Below, piece by piece: positions 51,301-62,103 of a DNA stretch of 64,000 nucleotides. Every line of letters begins with the position of its first letter. Within the stretch, counting starts at the first letter, position 1. Under the pieces are notes generated by a model that did not search any database, had not been told where the DNA came from, and was given only the letters and a program-made list of their open reading frames with translations. Source of the stretch: Apostichopus japonicus (taxonomy: Eukaryota; Echinodermata; Holothuroidea; Aspidochirotida; Stichopodidae); assembly GCF_037975245.1 (NCBI RefSeq), contig NC_092571.1:24814564-24878563 (forward strand), in the 5' to 3' direction. The position numbers and the translations under genes were made by a program.

Positions 51301-54101
51301 ATCTAAGATTTTGATTTGTTTTGTGCAGTAATATCGTAGAAAGTTAAGTTGGCATGTGAGGAAGAGGTTGAAAACAGATTTATGGTGTTAAAGGAGAGCA
51401 TCCTGTCGTCGCTTCTGTTGAATCAGGATCAGATATCGGAGCATCCATACCCTGTAAGTCCCATCATCCCATTGCCTCTTATCCCTGACAGAGAGCATGA
51501 AAAAGGGACAGGAAAAAAATAGATTTTAGTGAAAGGCAGTAACCCCAGATGGGATGCATACTGCAGACTAACCACAATTTGGTTATGTTTTACTGCTACA
51601 ATAACAAGTATATTCCTTCTAACAGGTTAATTCAAGGTACTATTGCAGATTCTCTCACTCTATAATAATGTGAAATAGTTGTAATTAGACTTCTGAGTTG
51701 GTACAGAAGGGGAGATGTCTGCAATGTCTGTGGTCCCTGATGCAACACACCAACAGTGGATATGTGCTAGCCTGCTAGGAGGTGTTTCATTGAAAATATA
51801 AAGTAATTGCCTCATTTTCCAAAATGTTGGCCATTTGCCAATGGTAATTGTTTGCTCTTTCATCAGATATTACCCTTTCACCTAATCACCACACTTACAT
51901 CCTCACCCCATCACCAATCTCACCTCCTTACCCCATCCCATAGTCATGAAATCCAAATTTATATTTCTAAACAAAGTTGGGCTATTTTACTGTACTGTAC
52001 GATTCACAATTGCTCATAACTTCCTTCTCAATCAGGACTAAGAGTAGCTCACCAGAATTAGACAACTTCAAATGTAGAAATAGTTTCCTCATCATCGTCA
52101 TACATAAGTTAGGTAATTCTAAACATGTTTTATGTATTCTTTTACATTTTCATTTTCATCTTTGACTGCAGAATTTTTTGATGGATTGATAGGATTGACA
52201 GGTAATCAACAACAAGTGAACGAAGTAGCCAGGAACTTTAGGGTCTATTACAGTCAAGGACCTCGAGATGAAGATAATGATTATATTGTAAGTATTATTA
52301 GAGTAAACCTACATAACATTATACAATACATTAAACACTACATTACATTATACACTACACAACATTATACATTACATTATACACTTCACAACATTATACA
52401 TTACATTATACACTTCACAACATTATACATTACATTATACACTTCACAACATTATACATTACATTATACACTTCACAACATTATACATTACATTATACAC
52501 TTCACAACATTATACATTACATTATACACTTCACAACATTATACATTACATTATACACTTCACAACATTATACATTACATTATACACTTCACAACATTAT
52601 ACATTACATTATACACTTCACAACATTATACATTACATTATACACTTCACAACATTATACATGACATTATACACTTCACAATATTATACATTACATTATA
52701 CACTTCACAACATTATACATTACATTATACACTTCACAACATTATACATGACATTATACACTTCACAATATTATACATTACATTATACACTTCACAACAT
52801 TATACATTACATTATACACTTCACAACATTATACATTACACTACCCTACATTACATTATACATTACATTATACACTTCACAACATTATACATTACATTAT
52901 ACACTTCACAACATTATACATTACATTATACACTTCACAACATTATACATTACATTATACACTTCACAACATTATACATTACACTACCCTACATTACATT
53001 ATACATTACATTATACACTACAGCTGCACGTGAATTGTAATAGTAGTATAAGAGCAAAGATTACATAATCATTCTCATGCTTGGAGCATTGTAGTACTTG
53101 CACTTAGAGCCTTGTACTCGCACTGGTATGACATATCAAGTGAACTCTACTTGTACTCCTACTCCATATATTCCAAAGTAGTATAAGAACTAATGCAAAG
53201 ATTACATAATCATACTCATGCTTTGAGCATCAAAACACTCATGCTTAGAGCCTTGTACTGGTACTCATACCAAGGGAAGTTCAACTTGTTCTTGTACTCT
53301 TGCTTGTGGTACTCATTCTAAAAGTCTTCTGTATTGTACAACCTTAAAACGTAATCAAACATTATTTTGTAACTTTCACTGTAATTAACATTATAATTAA
53401 TATAAATTACAGGATAATGTAGATGCATATCGCAATGTTGATTTGGTTATATTCAGTTATTTAGAATATTATATTAATTCTGCCGGTATACTTTTCCGGA
53501 GTACCAATACCAATATCCCGAGTAAGAGTATGAGTACAAAGCCATAAGAATGAGTAAGAGTACATGAGTTTTAATTTTGCTTAGTATGATAGGTTCATCG
53601 CTTTATTAATTTTGTGTAAACAGAATCACTTTGCTGTCATGATGCAGTTTTTCACCCTACGATTACATAAAAATTACACATATAATCTTTGACGATTAAT
53701 ATTGTCACCAGATACTTTCTGTAATGTTGTTTCCTTTTGCTTTGTCTGTTTACACCATTCCCTTAATCTGGATCATGTCACTTTGCACCCCTATGCTCCC
53801 CCTCCCCCCTACACTGGTTTCAGGATGTTTTTTTATCCCAAATGATGTAACTATAACGTTTGATCATCTTCACAAATAAGTTCTTCAACAGTTGGATGAT
53901 AACAAAGAATCCATTAAACAATTCTCTTTCTTCCCATTTTCTCTCTCCATTTCTCCATAGGTTGATCACACCATCATCATGTACCTACTGAGCCCAGAAG
54001 GAGACTTTGTAGACTATTACGGACAGAACAAAACAGACGAAGAAGTAGCAGGAGGGATCGCTTCTCATATGAGGAAATACAAAAAAATTAAAGGGATATG
54101 A
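48205..54101 (+). CDS. SCO1: SCO1, mitochondrial copper chaperone for cytochrome c oxidase
   Basis: SCO proteins are anchored in the inner mitochondrial membrane and deliver copper to the CuA site of COX2. Exons: 48205-48360, 49401-49491, 50289-50486, 51088-51180, 52172-52287 and 53961-54101, all GT-AG and in phase, giving 264 codons plus TGA from 48205. Counting from there, a membrane helix ([15 protein letters not shown]) is at about 57-74. The thioredoxin-like domain carries [16 protein letters not shown] with copper ligands Cys130 and Cys134. [11 protein letters not shown] and GLTG follow, then [22 protein letters not shown] with ligand His221, and the end ASHMRKYKK. Motif order and exon content match vertebrate SCO1; SCO2 is the paralogous alternative. 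The 5' exon is unresolved (candidate 42655-42691). Confidence 0.93.
48520..48700 (+). repeat. Dispersed ACTTGTACTC-type repeat, copy 1
   Basis: GGAACTAGTGCAAGATTACT, TTGCTTAGAGCCTT and ACAAGTGGAATTTCACTTG match in order the two copies at 53040-53330 in another SCO1 intron. Confidence 0.65.
49401..49491 (+). CDS. SCO1: SCO1 transmembrane exon
   Basis: Acceptor ttctgcag|, donor CTCG|gtaaat, phase 0 to 1. [20 protein letters not shown], then [10 protein letters not shown], contains the single membrane helix and the basic flank. Confidence 0.95.
50289..50486 (+). CDS. SCO1: SCO1 CxxxC copper-binding exon
   Basis: Acceptor ttcactcag|, donor GATCA|gtgagt, phase 1 to 1. It contains [31 protein letters not shown] and [12 protein letters not shown]. 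Confidence 0.97.
51088..51180 (+). CDS. SCO1: SCO1 exon with ISIDPERDT
   Basis: Acceptor catcgtag|, donor CACG|gtaggt, phase 1 to 1. [19 protein letters not shown], then IKDYVH. Confidence 0.96.
52172..52287 (+). CDS. SCO1: SCO1 exon with GLTG and YYSQGP
   Basis: Acceptor gactgcag|, donor ATT|gtaagt, phase 1 to 0. [20 protein letters not shown], then [15 protein letters not shown]. The frame stays open past the donor into the satellite that follows. Confidence 0.96.
52340..53022 (+). repeat. 31-bp satellite array in SCO1 intron
   Basis: About 21 near-identical head-to-tail copies of a 31-bp unit (CATTATACATTACATTATAC + ACTTCACAACA) begin about 50 bases after the SCO1 donor. Variants recur as blocks: CTACCCTACATT at 52841 and 52984, and CATGACATT near 52659 and 52748. 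This indicates segmental amplification. The unit lacks TAA, TAG and TGA, so all three + frames are open. Confidence 0.97.
53040..53330 (+). repeat. Dispersed ACTTGTACTC-type repeat, two tandem copies
   Basis: AGTAGTATAAGA ... GCAAAGATTACATAATCAT ... CTTAGAGCCTTGTACT occurs at about 53042-53170 and 53177-53320, related to 48520-48700. Confidence 0.75.
53961..54101 (+). CDS. SCO1: SCO1 last exon
   Basis: Acceptor ctccatag|, phase 0. [20 protein letters not shown], then [20 protein letters not shown], ending at TGA 54099-54101. The His of VDHT is the third copper ligand. Confidence 0.97.
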   Translation, partial: VDHTIIMYLLSPEGDFVDYYGQNKTDEEVAGGIASHMRKYKKIKGI

Positions 54102-55984
54102 TGCCCTCATTCATTCACGAAGAGCTTTCAAAAGAATTACGTTTTCAAAATGCAGTGTTACAAAGATATGTGGAAGGGAAATAGTGGCTGTTTGCATGTT
54201 AGTGTTGTACTCTAGTCGTTATCTCTCGTGTGAGGTACAAAATACTTTTCTCTTATAGAGAAGGAAACAAAGAGAAGAATGTCTTTTGGTCAAGATTCTC
54301 CAAGTTTTTCCGGATTAGTAGTAGCCAGATCAGGATTTTAATAACTTGCTAGGTGGGAAAGATGAAAAGATATGGATTGAATATTTCCAACTTACTGAGG
54401 GAAATTTGACAGAAAATGTTGCAGTAGAAAAACAAAAATTTGATAGACCTGTCAATAGATGGAAATGTTCACCTAGGTGTCAAAGTTCTCTCTCGTACAC
54501 ATCTGAACTTGACATAGTTCTCCTTTTGTAGAGAGAGTGGTGGGGCATCTTTTCAATAGAAAGATTCTGCTTTCTTACAAATGTAGTAGAGTGGCTAAGA
54601 ATCCTATGCTAACCACATGAGAAAACTGCCAAAAAGTCATAGGACACGAATAATTGGTATTACTCGTACAGTTGCAAACGTTTAAATTAGGACATCTGCC
54701 TAACAAAAGTACGCTTTTATTAAGATGGGCCCTTAAAGGCAATATGAAGAGATTCAAATTATAGTGTGAACAATTCCAAAATACCCTTTCATGGCCTCTC
54801 ATGGTGATATGCTCCAGTGGTACGCAAACTGTGGTGCTCAACCCAAAAGTTTGTCATGGAAATTTTTCAATGGGTCTCAGGATTTTCCCGGATTTCGGAT
54901 AATGAGACCTGAAACAGTTCACAGAATTGCTGAAAGGAGTTTGATTCAGTTATTTTTTTCTAGTAACATCAATTCCATAGTTCAAGCTAGCTTTAATGGA
55001 TTCTGAGCACCAATTGTAACAGGTGGGGATCTGGTGGGTTGTGGCTGTGTCCTCATGGATGATCCTGGGTTATGTTACCCCCTAAAAGTTTGCGGACTAA
55101 TCTATGGTATTTTCTCAGTGTATTAAATTACCCTCCTCTAGAGAATGAGCAGAAGAATTGATGAAGCCTTGTATGAAATGTTTTATCTTCATATTTGGCT
55201 TTTTTCTGAACTTAATGATAACAATGCTTATGATGAACCACAGATCTGAGGTTTTTTCTTTGTATCAGAAAATTTAGCAATTTAAATGGCTTTATTCGAC
55301 TTAGACGTTCTCACAGAGTGTGTGGATCTTCTTTTGCGTGCAAAAGCAAATACATGGATAAATACTAATTAAACAGCTGTGGACTATTTGTTACTCTTTC
55401 TGTCAGTCAAGTGACAGGTAGAATTGTACAGGTAAAACAAAGGGTTTTAGGTGAGACAAAAACTCTTTTGTATCCAGAGTACAGAAAGTAGGCTGCATTG
55501 CAAAAAATATATTGACATTCCCCTCAACCTTTCATTAAATATGCTCATCCTCAAAGCATATCTAATCCCAAAGCTGGAAATATATGTACGGCAGCCCTTA
55601 ATTGCTTTAAGACCTTGGATGTAAAACAACTGCTGAGGGGGGGGATCTTATTTACTACGTATTGTGAATTTTAGGGGTGAATACAGGATTTAAACATAAT
55701 AGGGTGTGCCCCTGGGTGGTAAAGTACATAGGGGGGGGGTGGGAGGTTCATTCCCTCTGGATCCACTCTGGTGATGTTTGTATTTTTCTAATTTGTATAT
55801 GAGAATCCTTCATCTTATCTGTGACATCCCCGCTTGTGGGAGAATGTTCTGTAGAGATTGTACTCTGCTTGCTTCAGTCCGTTTGGCTGTCAGAGACCTG
55901 GAACAAACTGACATACCAATAGAATCATGCGCAGTATGATCTCATTCCAAGATTCATTTGACATAACATCGGCATGATCATACG

Positions 55985-56410
55985 GTCTCGATGCAAAGGG
56001 ACTGTTGGCGTTGGGAGTGGATATGTAGGTCACGAACGCACGGCCACAGTCTCGATTCAATGGGACTGCTGGGTTTGGTAGTGGATCAGTAGGTCATGAA
56101 CGCACGGCCACAGTCCCGATGTAAGGGACTTCTGGGGTTGGGAGTGGATCAGTTAAGTCATGAACGCACGGTCACAGTCTCGATGCAAGGGGGACGGTTG
56201 GGGTTGGGAGTGGATCAGTTAAGTCATGAACGCACGGTCACAGTCTCGATGCAAGGGGGACGGTTGGGGTTGGGAGTGGATCAGTTAAGTCATGAACGCA
56301 CGGCTACAGTCTCGGTGCAAGGGGTCTGCTGGGGTTGAGAGTGGATCAGTTCAGCGATGATCACACGGTCACAGTCTCGGTGCAAGGGACTGGGGTTCAG
56401 AGTGGATCAG
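55985..56410 (+). repeat. Minisatellite, 64-66 bp unit, about 6.5 copies
   Basis: CGCACGG recurs at 56037, 56101, 56165, 56231 and 56297, with a diverged copy at about 56362. The unit includes GGGAGTGGATCAG, AAGTCATGAACGCACGG and CACAGTCTCGATGCAAGGG. The two middle copies are nearly identical. Confidence 0.95.
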
Positions 56411-57024
56411 GTACATCGTTTGTGTTTCGTGCCTTAAATACATCTTGATGTACCAATAGACACGTGATATGTGACCAAGCAGGGTATTCGGCATATTTCG
56501 AGTTCAAAGAAGAGGTTTATTGTGATGGTACTTCCGTGGAGTTATCTCCCATTTACCAAATAAATTTCTTTGTTTCTTGAGATCGCCTTAAATCCTTCCG
56601 ATTTTTCTCCCGGCGAGAGTTGCTTAATGAAACGCACAAGAAAATTTGACTTAGTGTCTCAATAACCACCTTTTAGAAATATTTTACCTCCACCCTCAAA
56701 ACACTCAATTTTAGAATAATTTCACTATTAGGTACATCCATAGATTCGAATACTAAGTATGCAAATGATATCAGCCAACATTCGAAGATCGAAATCTCTA
56801 AAAACTTTGCGATTGACCGTGACGAAATCCCGAGTTCGTTGAAACACGGGCTTAGAACGGAATCATGTGAATAGAATCTATATAACAGACGTGTCAATCG
56901 CCTTCTTCAACAATGTTGCATGGCGCCCTCTTTTCTCCAAGTTATGACCTTGCTGAAGTGATAGAAAATATGGGATCGAGACTGGGATGAGGAGGGAGAT
57001 CAAGAACCTATGGAATAATCTTTT

Positions 57025-57120
57025 ACGTAGCATAGTTTGCAATGGATTCGAGGTTGGAACTTCAGATTACCTGTCCATTGCTCTAACCACTGAGCCATCT
57101 GACTCATTGTAAGCATTGTG
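57025..57120 (-). mobile_element. tRNA-derived SINE head
   Basis: The minus strand reads TGGCTCAGTGGTTAGAGCAA, an A-box match (TRGYNNARNGG), then about 30 bases on ACCTCGAATCC, a B-box-like word. The body does not match the SINE family at 18105 and 63605. A degenerate tRNA gene is the alternative. Confidence 0.5.
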
Positions 57121-57899
57121 GCATAAATGACTTGTCCTGTATCTCTCTTCCTAGCCTAAAGTCCGCGCGCCCGTCTTTGTTAAAGACTAATTGTTGAGGG
57201 GATGAATCGACGTAGCAAATGACCAGCATCGGCCTATAAGTTCTGTCGAACACGTCATAAAGCCATGGCGTGAGTTGTTATATGGAGGGTTCGTGCACTA
57301 TTTACTCTGCTAAATTTCACTCCAAGAGTCAAAATTTGCATCAATTGTTGCCAACAATATATCAATTTACATGCGTGGACTGCGACGCCCGTTTTTACTC
57401 CAAAAATTAAACATATGCTGGCTAGCCGACTCACATGACACCAGCCGAGAATCCAATTTAAACGTTTTTTTTTTCTGGACTGATTTATGCTTGATATTTT
57501 GGTGTTTAATTTTTCATTATATGCCACTGAGAATAAAACTATTGAAAGATTCCTGTGGAAAAGCCCATTTCCTGTTAATTCAGTTGCCTTAGCTATGGTG
57601 TAGCTCATTTTGAAATTATGCAAGTAACTGTCAGTATTACCGGAAACCATAGCCTGACTGATAAGGCTGATAAGAGTGACAGCAGTGCCTCTAACAGATC
57701 ACTATTTTCGCTGTCTCCTTTCCAACGTAGCCTACCTCAAAATTTCATAGTAAATTTAACAGAATACTACCTCAAATTATGTCACAATTTCCTAGATACA
57801 TGCCTTCAATAAAAGGTTTAGTACCGTACTGTTATTGTAGGTAAACAGAACTGAGAAGGTTACTGCACGAATCATCAGTTGTTGTAACCGTTATTTCCG

Positions 57900-58239
57900 G
57901 AATTTGCAGCAATGACTATTCATATATGAATATTCATTTTTAATCTACAATAGACTTCCGGGTTGATGTGCATACGATAGTTCATGCCAACACAGCTGTG
58001 CAGTGTAATCACACACGTAGCCGGCTGTACACAATAAGTGTATTGATACTGTTTGTCAGTGACACTGCTGTCAGTGTTGAATCTGTTGTGCGAAGTCAGA
58101 ATTTCACACCATTTTATATTTGACTTATCGTACAACAACAAACAAACGTCAAAGGTTAAATTTGTGTATCATAATCTGTAGAAAACGTGGGTGAAGACAG
58201 CTAGATTTGGCGTTATTCTACCTGTTTCTTTCACTCACA
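57900..58239 (+). promoter_or_regulatory. Upstream region of the 58-kb gene
   Basis: ACTTCCGGG at 57954-57962 fits an ETS-type site, with TTTCCGGAATT nearby at 57893. ATTCATATATGAATATTCAT at 57918-57937 is a near-palindrome. This is a plausible TATA-less promoter, by inference only. Confidence 0.3.
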
Positions 58240-58284
58240 ATGAAAGATGCCGCACGCTCAGAAACAGTTGCCTTCTCCTTCTGA
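58240..58284 (+). promoter_or_regulatory. Upstream ORF overlapping the start of the 58-kb gene
   Basis: An ATG at 58240 (CACAATGA, A at -3) opens 14 codons in another frame to TGA at 58282-58284, overlapping the main ORF that starts at 58247. If transcription starts upstream of both, it could lower translation from the main ATG. Confidence 0.4.
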
Positions 58285-58528
58285 AAAGGATGACCAAGTA
58301 CTTGCTGAAAAGAAAGAGAAACACATCAAAAGGAGGAGTAAGATATTAAGTGACGATGAAGTACCGATAGCAACCGAGGCTCCTGTACCGGCAGCGCCGG
58401 CGACTGATTCCAGTCCATCACCTTCACCAGGAGCGAAGCCAAATCCAAGAAAAAACCAGAACAGGAATTCTTATGTGGGAACAGATGATGATGAATTTTC
58501 AGACAAGTCTGTCAAGAAAACTTGTTCC
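58247..58528 (+). CDS. First coding exon of an unrecognised gene (3' part beyond window)
   Basis: The ATG at 58247 (purine at -3) opens 94 codons ending TGTTCC|gtaagt, a strong phase-0 donor. The sequence is hydrophilic and looks disordered: LAEKKEKHIKRRSKI is a basic stretch that could be a nuclear localisation signal, then SDDEVPIATEAPVPAAPAT, a Ser/Pro run (DSSPSPSPGAKPNP), and YVGTDDDEFSDKSVKK. No membrane segment or fold is visible. I found no further exon to the end of the window, so the next intron exceeds 5.4 kb. The codon usage and the absence of repeats support a real exon. The function is unknown. Confidence 0.6.
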
Positions 58529-59168
58529 GTAAGTTATCCAACAGAAAGTAGGTCTAAGTCAGGCCTTAGGGCGTATAGTTTTGATTTACTGTAGTTTCTT
58601 GATACTCCTGGTCTAAAGTTACGTTTTAATAATTAACCTAGAGTTAGTCCTACATCATTCATACATATGTGAAATTATGTTGACATGACGGAGCCCTATT
58701 TTTAAACAACAATCACTAACGCCATAATTAGACGTAGCATACCGTGTGCTAACGTTGTAGCCTATGTTTGAAGAAATGCCAAACTTGTGGAACCTGGCCT
58801 AGGCCTAGCTTACATTAGGTTAGGGTTCTACTTCTAGGCTATCCTAGGCCTACTTCTCACTCTCATTTCATTAACACTGTTATTTCCTCTGTAGGCCTTT
58901 AGTTATCAATGGGGTTTCTATGCTATCTTCTGTTTAGCCTAGACTAAGAAACATATATGGTACAAAATTTGTACAAACAAACAGTTTGTGGCTTTCAGCA
59001 TGTGGGAGTTAAGTGGGAGGATATTGGTCACTCTTTGCAGTGACATCCTTGAGAGAGAAATCTCCCACTTTCTTTGCAATGTGACTAATTGTATTTCAAG
59101 GCTAGCCTACTTCAAGGTCCAATCTTTGATAAAATATTTAAAACAATAACAGTTGAACGTTGCAAGGC

Positions 59169-59214
59169 CTGATTTTTTGATCCTATAGCAGGATCTGCTT
59201 CAACGGTAACCACG
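59169..59214 (-). repeat. Relic of the same hairpin motif as 41133-41172
   Basis: The minus strand reads TTGAAGC, AGATCCTGC, TATAGGATC, then AAAAAATCAGGCC. It shares the paired GATCCT/AGGATC stem and the CAGGCC end, but has lost the GAAAC core. Confidence 0.5.
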
Positions 59215-61282
59215 TTTGTAAGACGTGAAATATTGCCATTAATCTGGTCAAAACCGTCAATATCATTGAATTCAAATTTGGTGTGAACATTGAGGACCCA
59301 AACATGGCTGCAGACAAGATCCCTGACTCAATGCATCTTGTGGTATCATGCTCATTTCTCATTAATCATATCTTTATGGCGGAAAATTCTCCCATTTTCA
59401 ACTTTTGTAAAACCTGAAAGTTAGACACGTAGTTTGCCTACAGGTACTTACAGTAGGTCTAACAAGTAACTTTGCTGCTGTGTACAGTACTTGACTGTCG
59501 GTTTGTATTAAAGCAAAAATTGATTACAAATTCCCACTAGTCAGCTGTTTTATTAGGAGGGTGAGAATGTGGTATTTTGAGGGAGGGGTGGGAGAGGGGG
59601 GGGGTTAGAGGGATGATTGTACTGTTTCCATTTAATGATAACACTCTTAATTGTCTCTAATAACCAGTATAACTCTGGTGATTGTGAAAAGATGCAAACA
59701 TTCTCACTGAAGACATTGTCATACAGTATATGCATATGGTATGTAGCACTGCCTGACCTTCTATATGAGAATTACACATCCTAAGTTTTTCTTTACTGTA
59801 TCAACACAGTAAAACTCAAATTTTTATTGTGACAACATTTTTGTCCTACTGTAAAAAGTACTAATATTTTTTATACCCATTCTGTTTTATAGTTATATAA
59901 CACATACAGTACTGTAGAATATATACTATATATGTTCAAAAATGCAAATTATACAACAATTATACAAAAATAAAATACAGTCCTTAAATAGCATGTGCAT
60001 TATAATTTATGATGGAGCCTTGAAGGTCAACTTCAATATTTACAGTAAGAATTAAACTGTATGCACTCTACAGACCTATAACGTACTAAGTTCTGCACTG
60101 TGTGTATAGCAATCTCCTGGTGTCATGGTTTTGGTTTCATACATATACTGTACTGCAAAGGATGAAGTTTATCCAATCACCTTAATAACCAGCCTCACAG
60201 TAATTACCAAATTTCCTTTGCAGTCTCAAAACATCAGCGATATTTACCAACTGTTTAGTGTTCAAATAAAGGTCATACAGTATTGTAATGGTGCATAGTA
60301 ACAATAGTAACAAAAGGAAACTTGATGGCTCATTACAACTTCTGTTATTGTTGCATTATAAGTCTGCCCTGAAATTTAGTTTCCCTTTGCTGTATAATTT
60401 TCAGAGTATATTCTCTCTATCTTTTTCACTCCTTCTATCTGGCCCATTCATTCAAAAAGGTGCCCACCCCTGCCTTAGATGATACTGGACACTACTAGGC
60501 TAGCTATGAAGTTCATCTCATGCCAGTCCTTCTGTTTTGTTTTCCATAACATCATGAAAATGTCAGCCTTGATTATTGTTTGGTGTTTGTTAACTGATAA
60601 GATTTGGTGGAACATACCCTGCCATAGACTCGCTCTCTCCTGTTATTAAATAACTTTCTATTATTATATAGCCAGTACAGACACTAACAAAATATGTTTG
60701 GAATGCCTCCTCAGCAAAATAACTGTGCTAAAAATATAAGGCCTCTAATGGCATTCACAATTTATAATAAACCAAAATCGTTGTTTGAATGTGGTTTGAA
60801 TGTTTAATACCTCCAAGGATATATTTTAATTGACCAAGTGATTTGAAGTTCAAAATTGCATCAAGTTTTATTGCTACTGTATCGATATGAATTCTTGGCT
60901 CAAGTGTAATGCACACTTTACAATATATATATGTACCATTGTGCATGTACATTAATGTATTAAATATAGGCAGGATAGCCTGTAAAGCATGTTTGAGAAA
61001 GTTTGATTACATCTTAAAAATTCCAAAATGTCAGAAAGGACTAGAATATAGTTCAGTTGAATACAGATCTAGGGAAAGGGGAATTCCAAACAGGATGTGT
61101 TAAACACACTTTAAATTACATGTAGGCTTTGCCATGTGTGTTTGTTATTTCTACAGCAAGTGTCTTTTCGGTACTTGTAAAGTTTCCATCAAACACAAGC
61201 TTAGCAGGTCAGGTAAGGGAAATTTCCCTCCATCTCCCAGTTTGGTATTGAGAATAGTAAGGATACGCTTGGGCTGCAGCAT

Positions 61283-62103
61283 TGTGAAAATCTAGCCAGA
61301 TGTTCTGCAAGTTTGGTGCGAGAATAAAGTGTTCATTAACTACATGTTTGAGAAGATAACCATTGTTGACCGATGGGCCTGTGCAGCTACTATGACTGCA
61401 GGTTTAGCCAATCTTGATCTTGAAATACAGTTTATTTTATTCTGAAAGTCTAGCCAAGATGTTCTGCTAGTTTGGTGCATGAATAAAGTGCTCATTAACT
61501 ACATGTTTGAGAAGATAACCATTGTTGACCGACGGGCCTGTGCAGCTACTATGACTGCAGGTTTAGCCAATCTTGATCTTGAAATACAGTTTATTTTATT
61601 CTGAAAGTCTAGCCAAGATGTTCTGCTAGTTTGGTGCATGAATAAAGTGCTCATTAACTACATGTTTGAGAAGATAACCATTGTTGACCGATGGGCCTGT
61701 GCAGCTACTATGACTGCAGGTTTAGCCAATCTTGATCTTGAAATACAGTTTATTTTATTCTGAAAGTCTAGCCAAGATGTTCTGCTAGTTTGGTGCACGA
61801 ATAAAGTGCTCATTAACTACATGTTTGAGAAGATAACCATTGTTGACCGACGGGCCTGTGCAGCTACTATGACTGCAGGTTTAGCCAATCTTGATCTTGA
61901 AACACAGTTTATTTTATTGTGAAAGTCTAGCCAAGATGTTCTGCTAGTTTGGTGCACGAATAAAGTGTTCATTAACTACATGTTTGAGAAGATAACCATT
62001 GTTGACCGACGGGCCTGTGCAGCTACTATGACTGCAGGTTTAGCCAATCTTGATCTTGAAATACAGTTTATTTTATTGTGAAAGTCTAGCCAAGATGCTC
62101 TGC
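61283..62103 (+). repeat. Tandem array, 159 bp unit, about 5 copies
   Basis: TAGCCAAGATG (or TAGCCAGATG) recurs at 61293, 61451, 61610, 61769, 61928 and 62087, spaced 158-159. Copies differ at only a few positions, such as CGAATAAAGTG versus TGAATAAAGTG and GACCGATGGG versus GACCGACGGG. The first copy is the most diverged and the last is cut off. Confidence 0.97.

Larger units (their letters stand above)
54102..57900. other. Intergenic DNA between SCO1 and the 58-kb gene
   Basis: No exon is recognised. A clean AATAAA close to the SCO1 stop is missing; the nearest candidates are more than 1 kb away. The stretch contains G runs at 55637-55645 and 55731-55740, the 65-bp array and a tRNA-like SINE head. 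Confidence 0.6.

Noticed and set aside
52132..53040. A 302-codon open frame, the longest in the window.
   Set aside because: Only its first part is coding (SCO1 exon 52172-52287). The rest is the 31-bp satellite, which lacks stop triplets, after a good splice donor.
56096..56338. Open frame with a repeated GLGVDQLSHERT peptide.
   Set aside because: It is the translation of the 65-66 bp minisatellite. The periodicity follows the DNA unit, and no splice or start context supports it.
57255..57650. Minus-strand open frame of 131 codons.
   Set aside because: No recognisable protein, no splice signals and no coding-like composition. It is near chance length for the number of frames examined.
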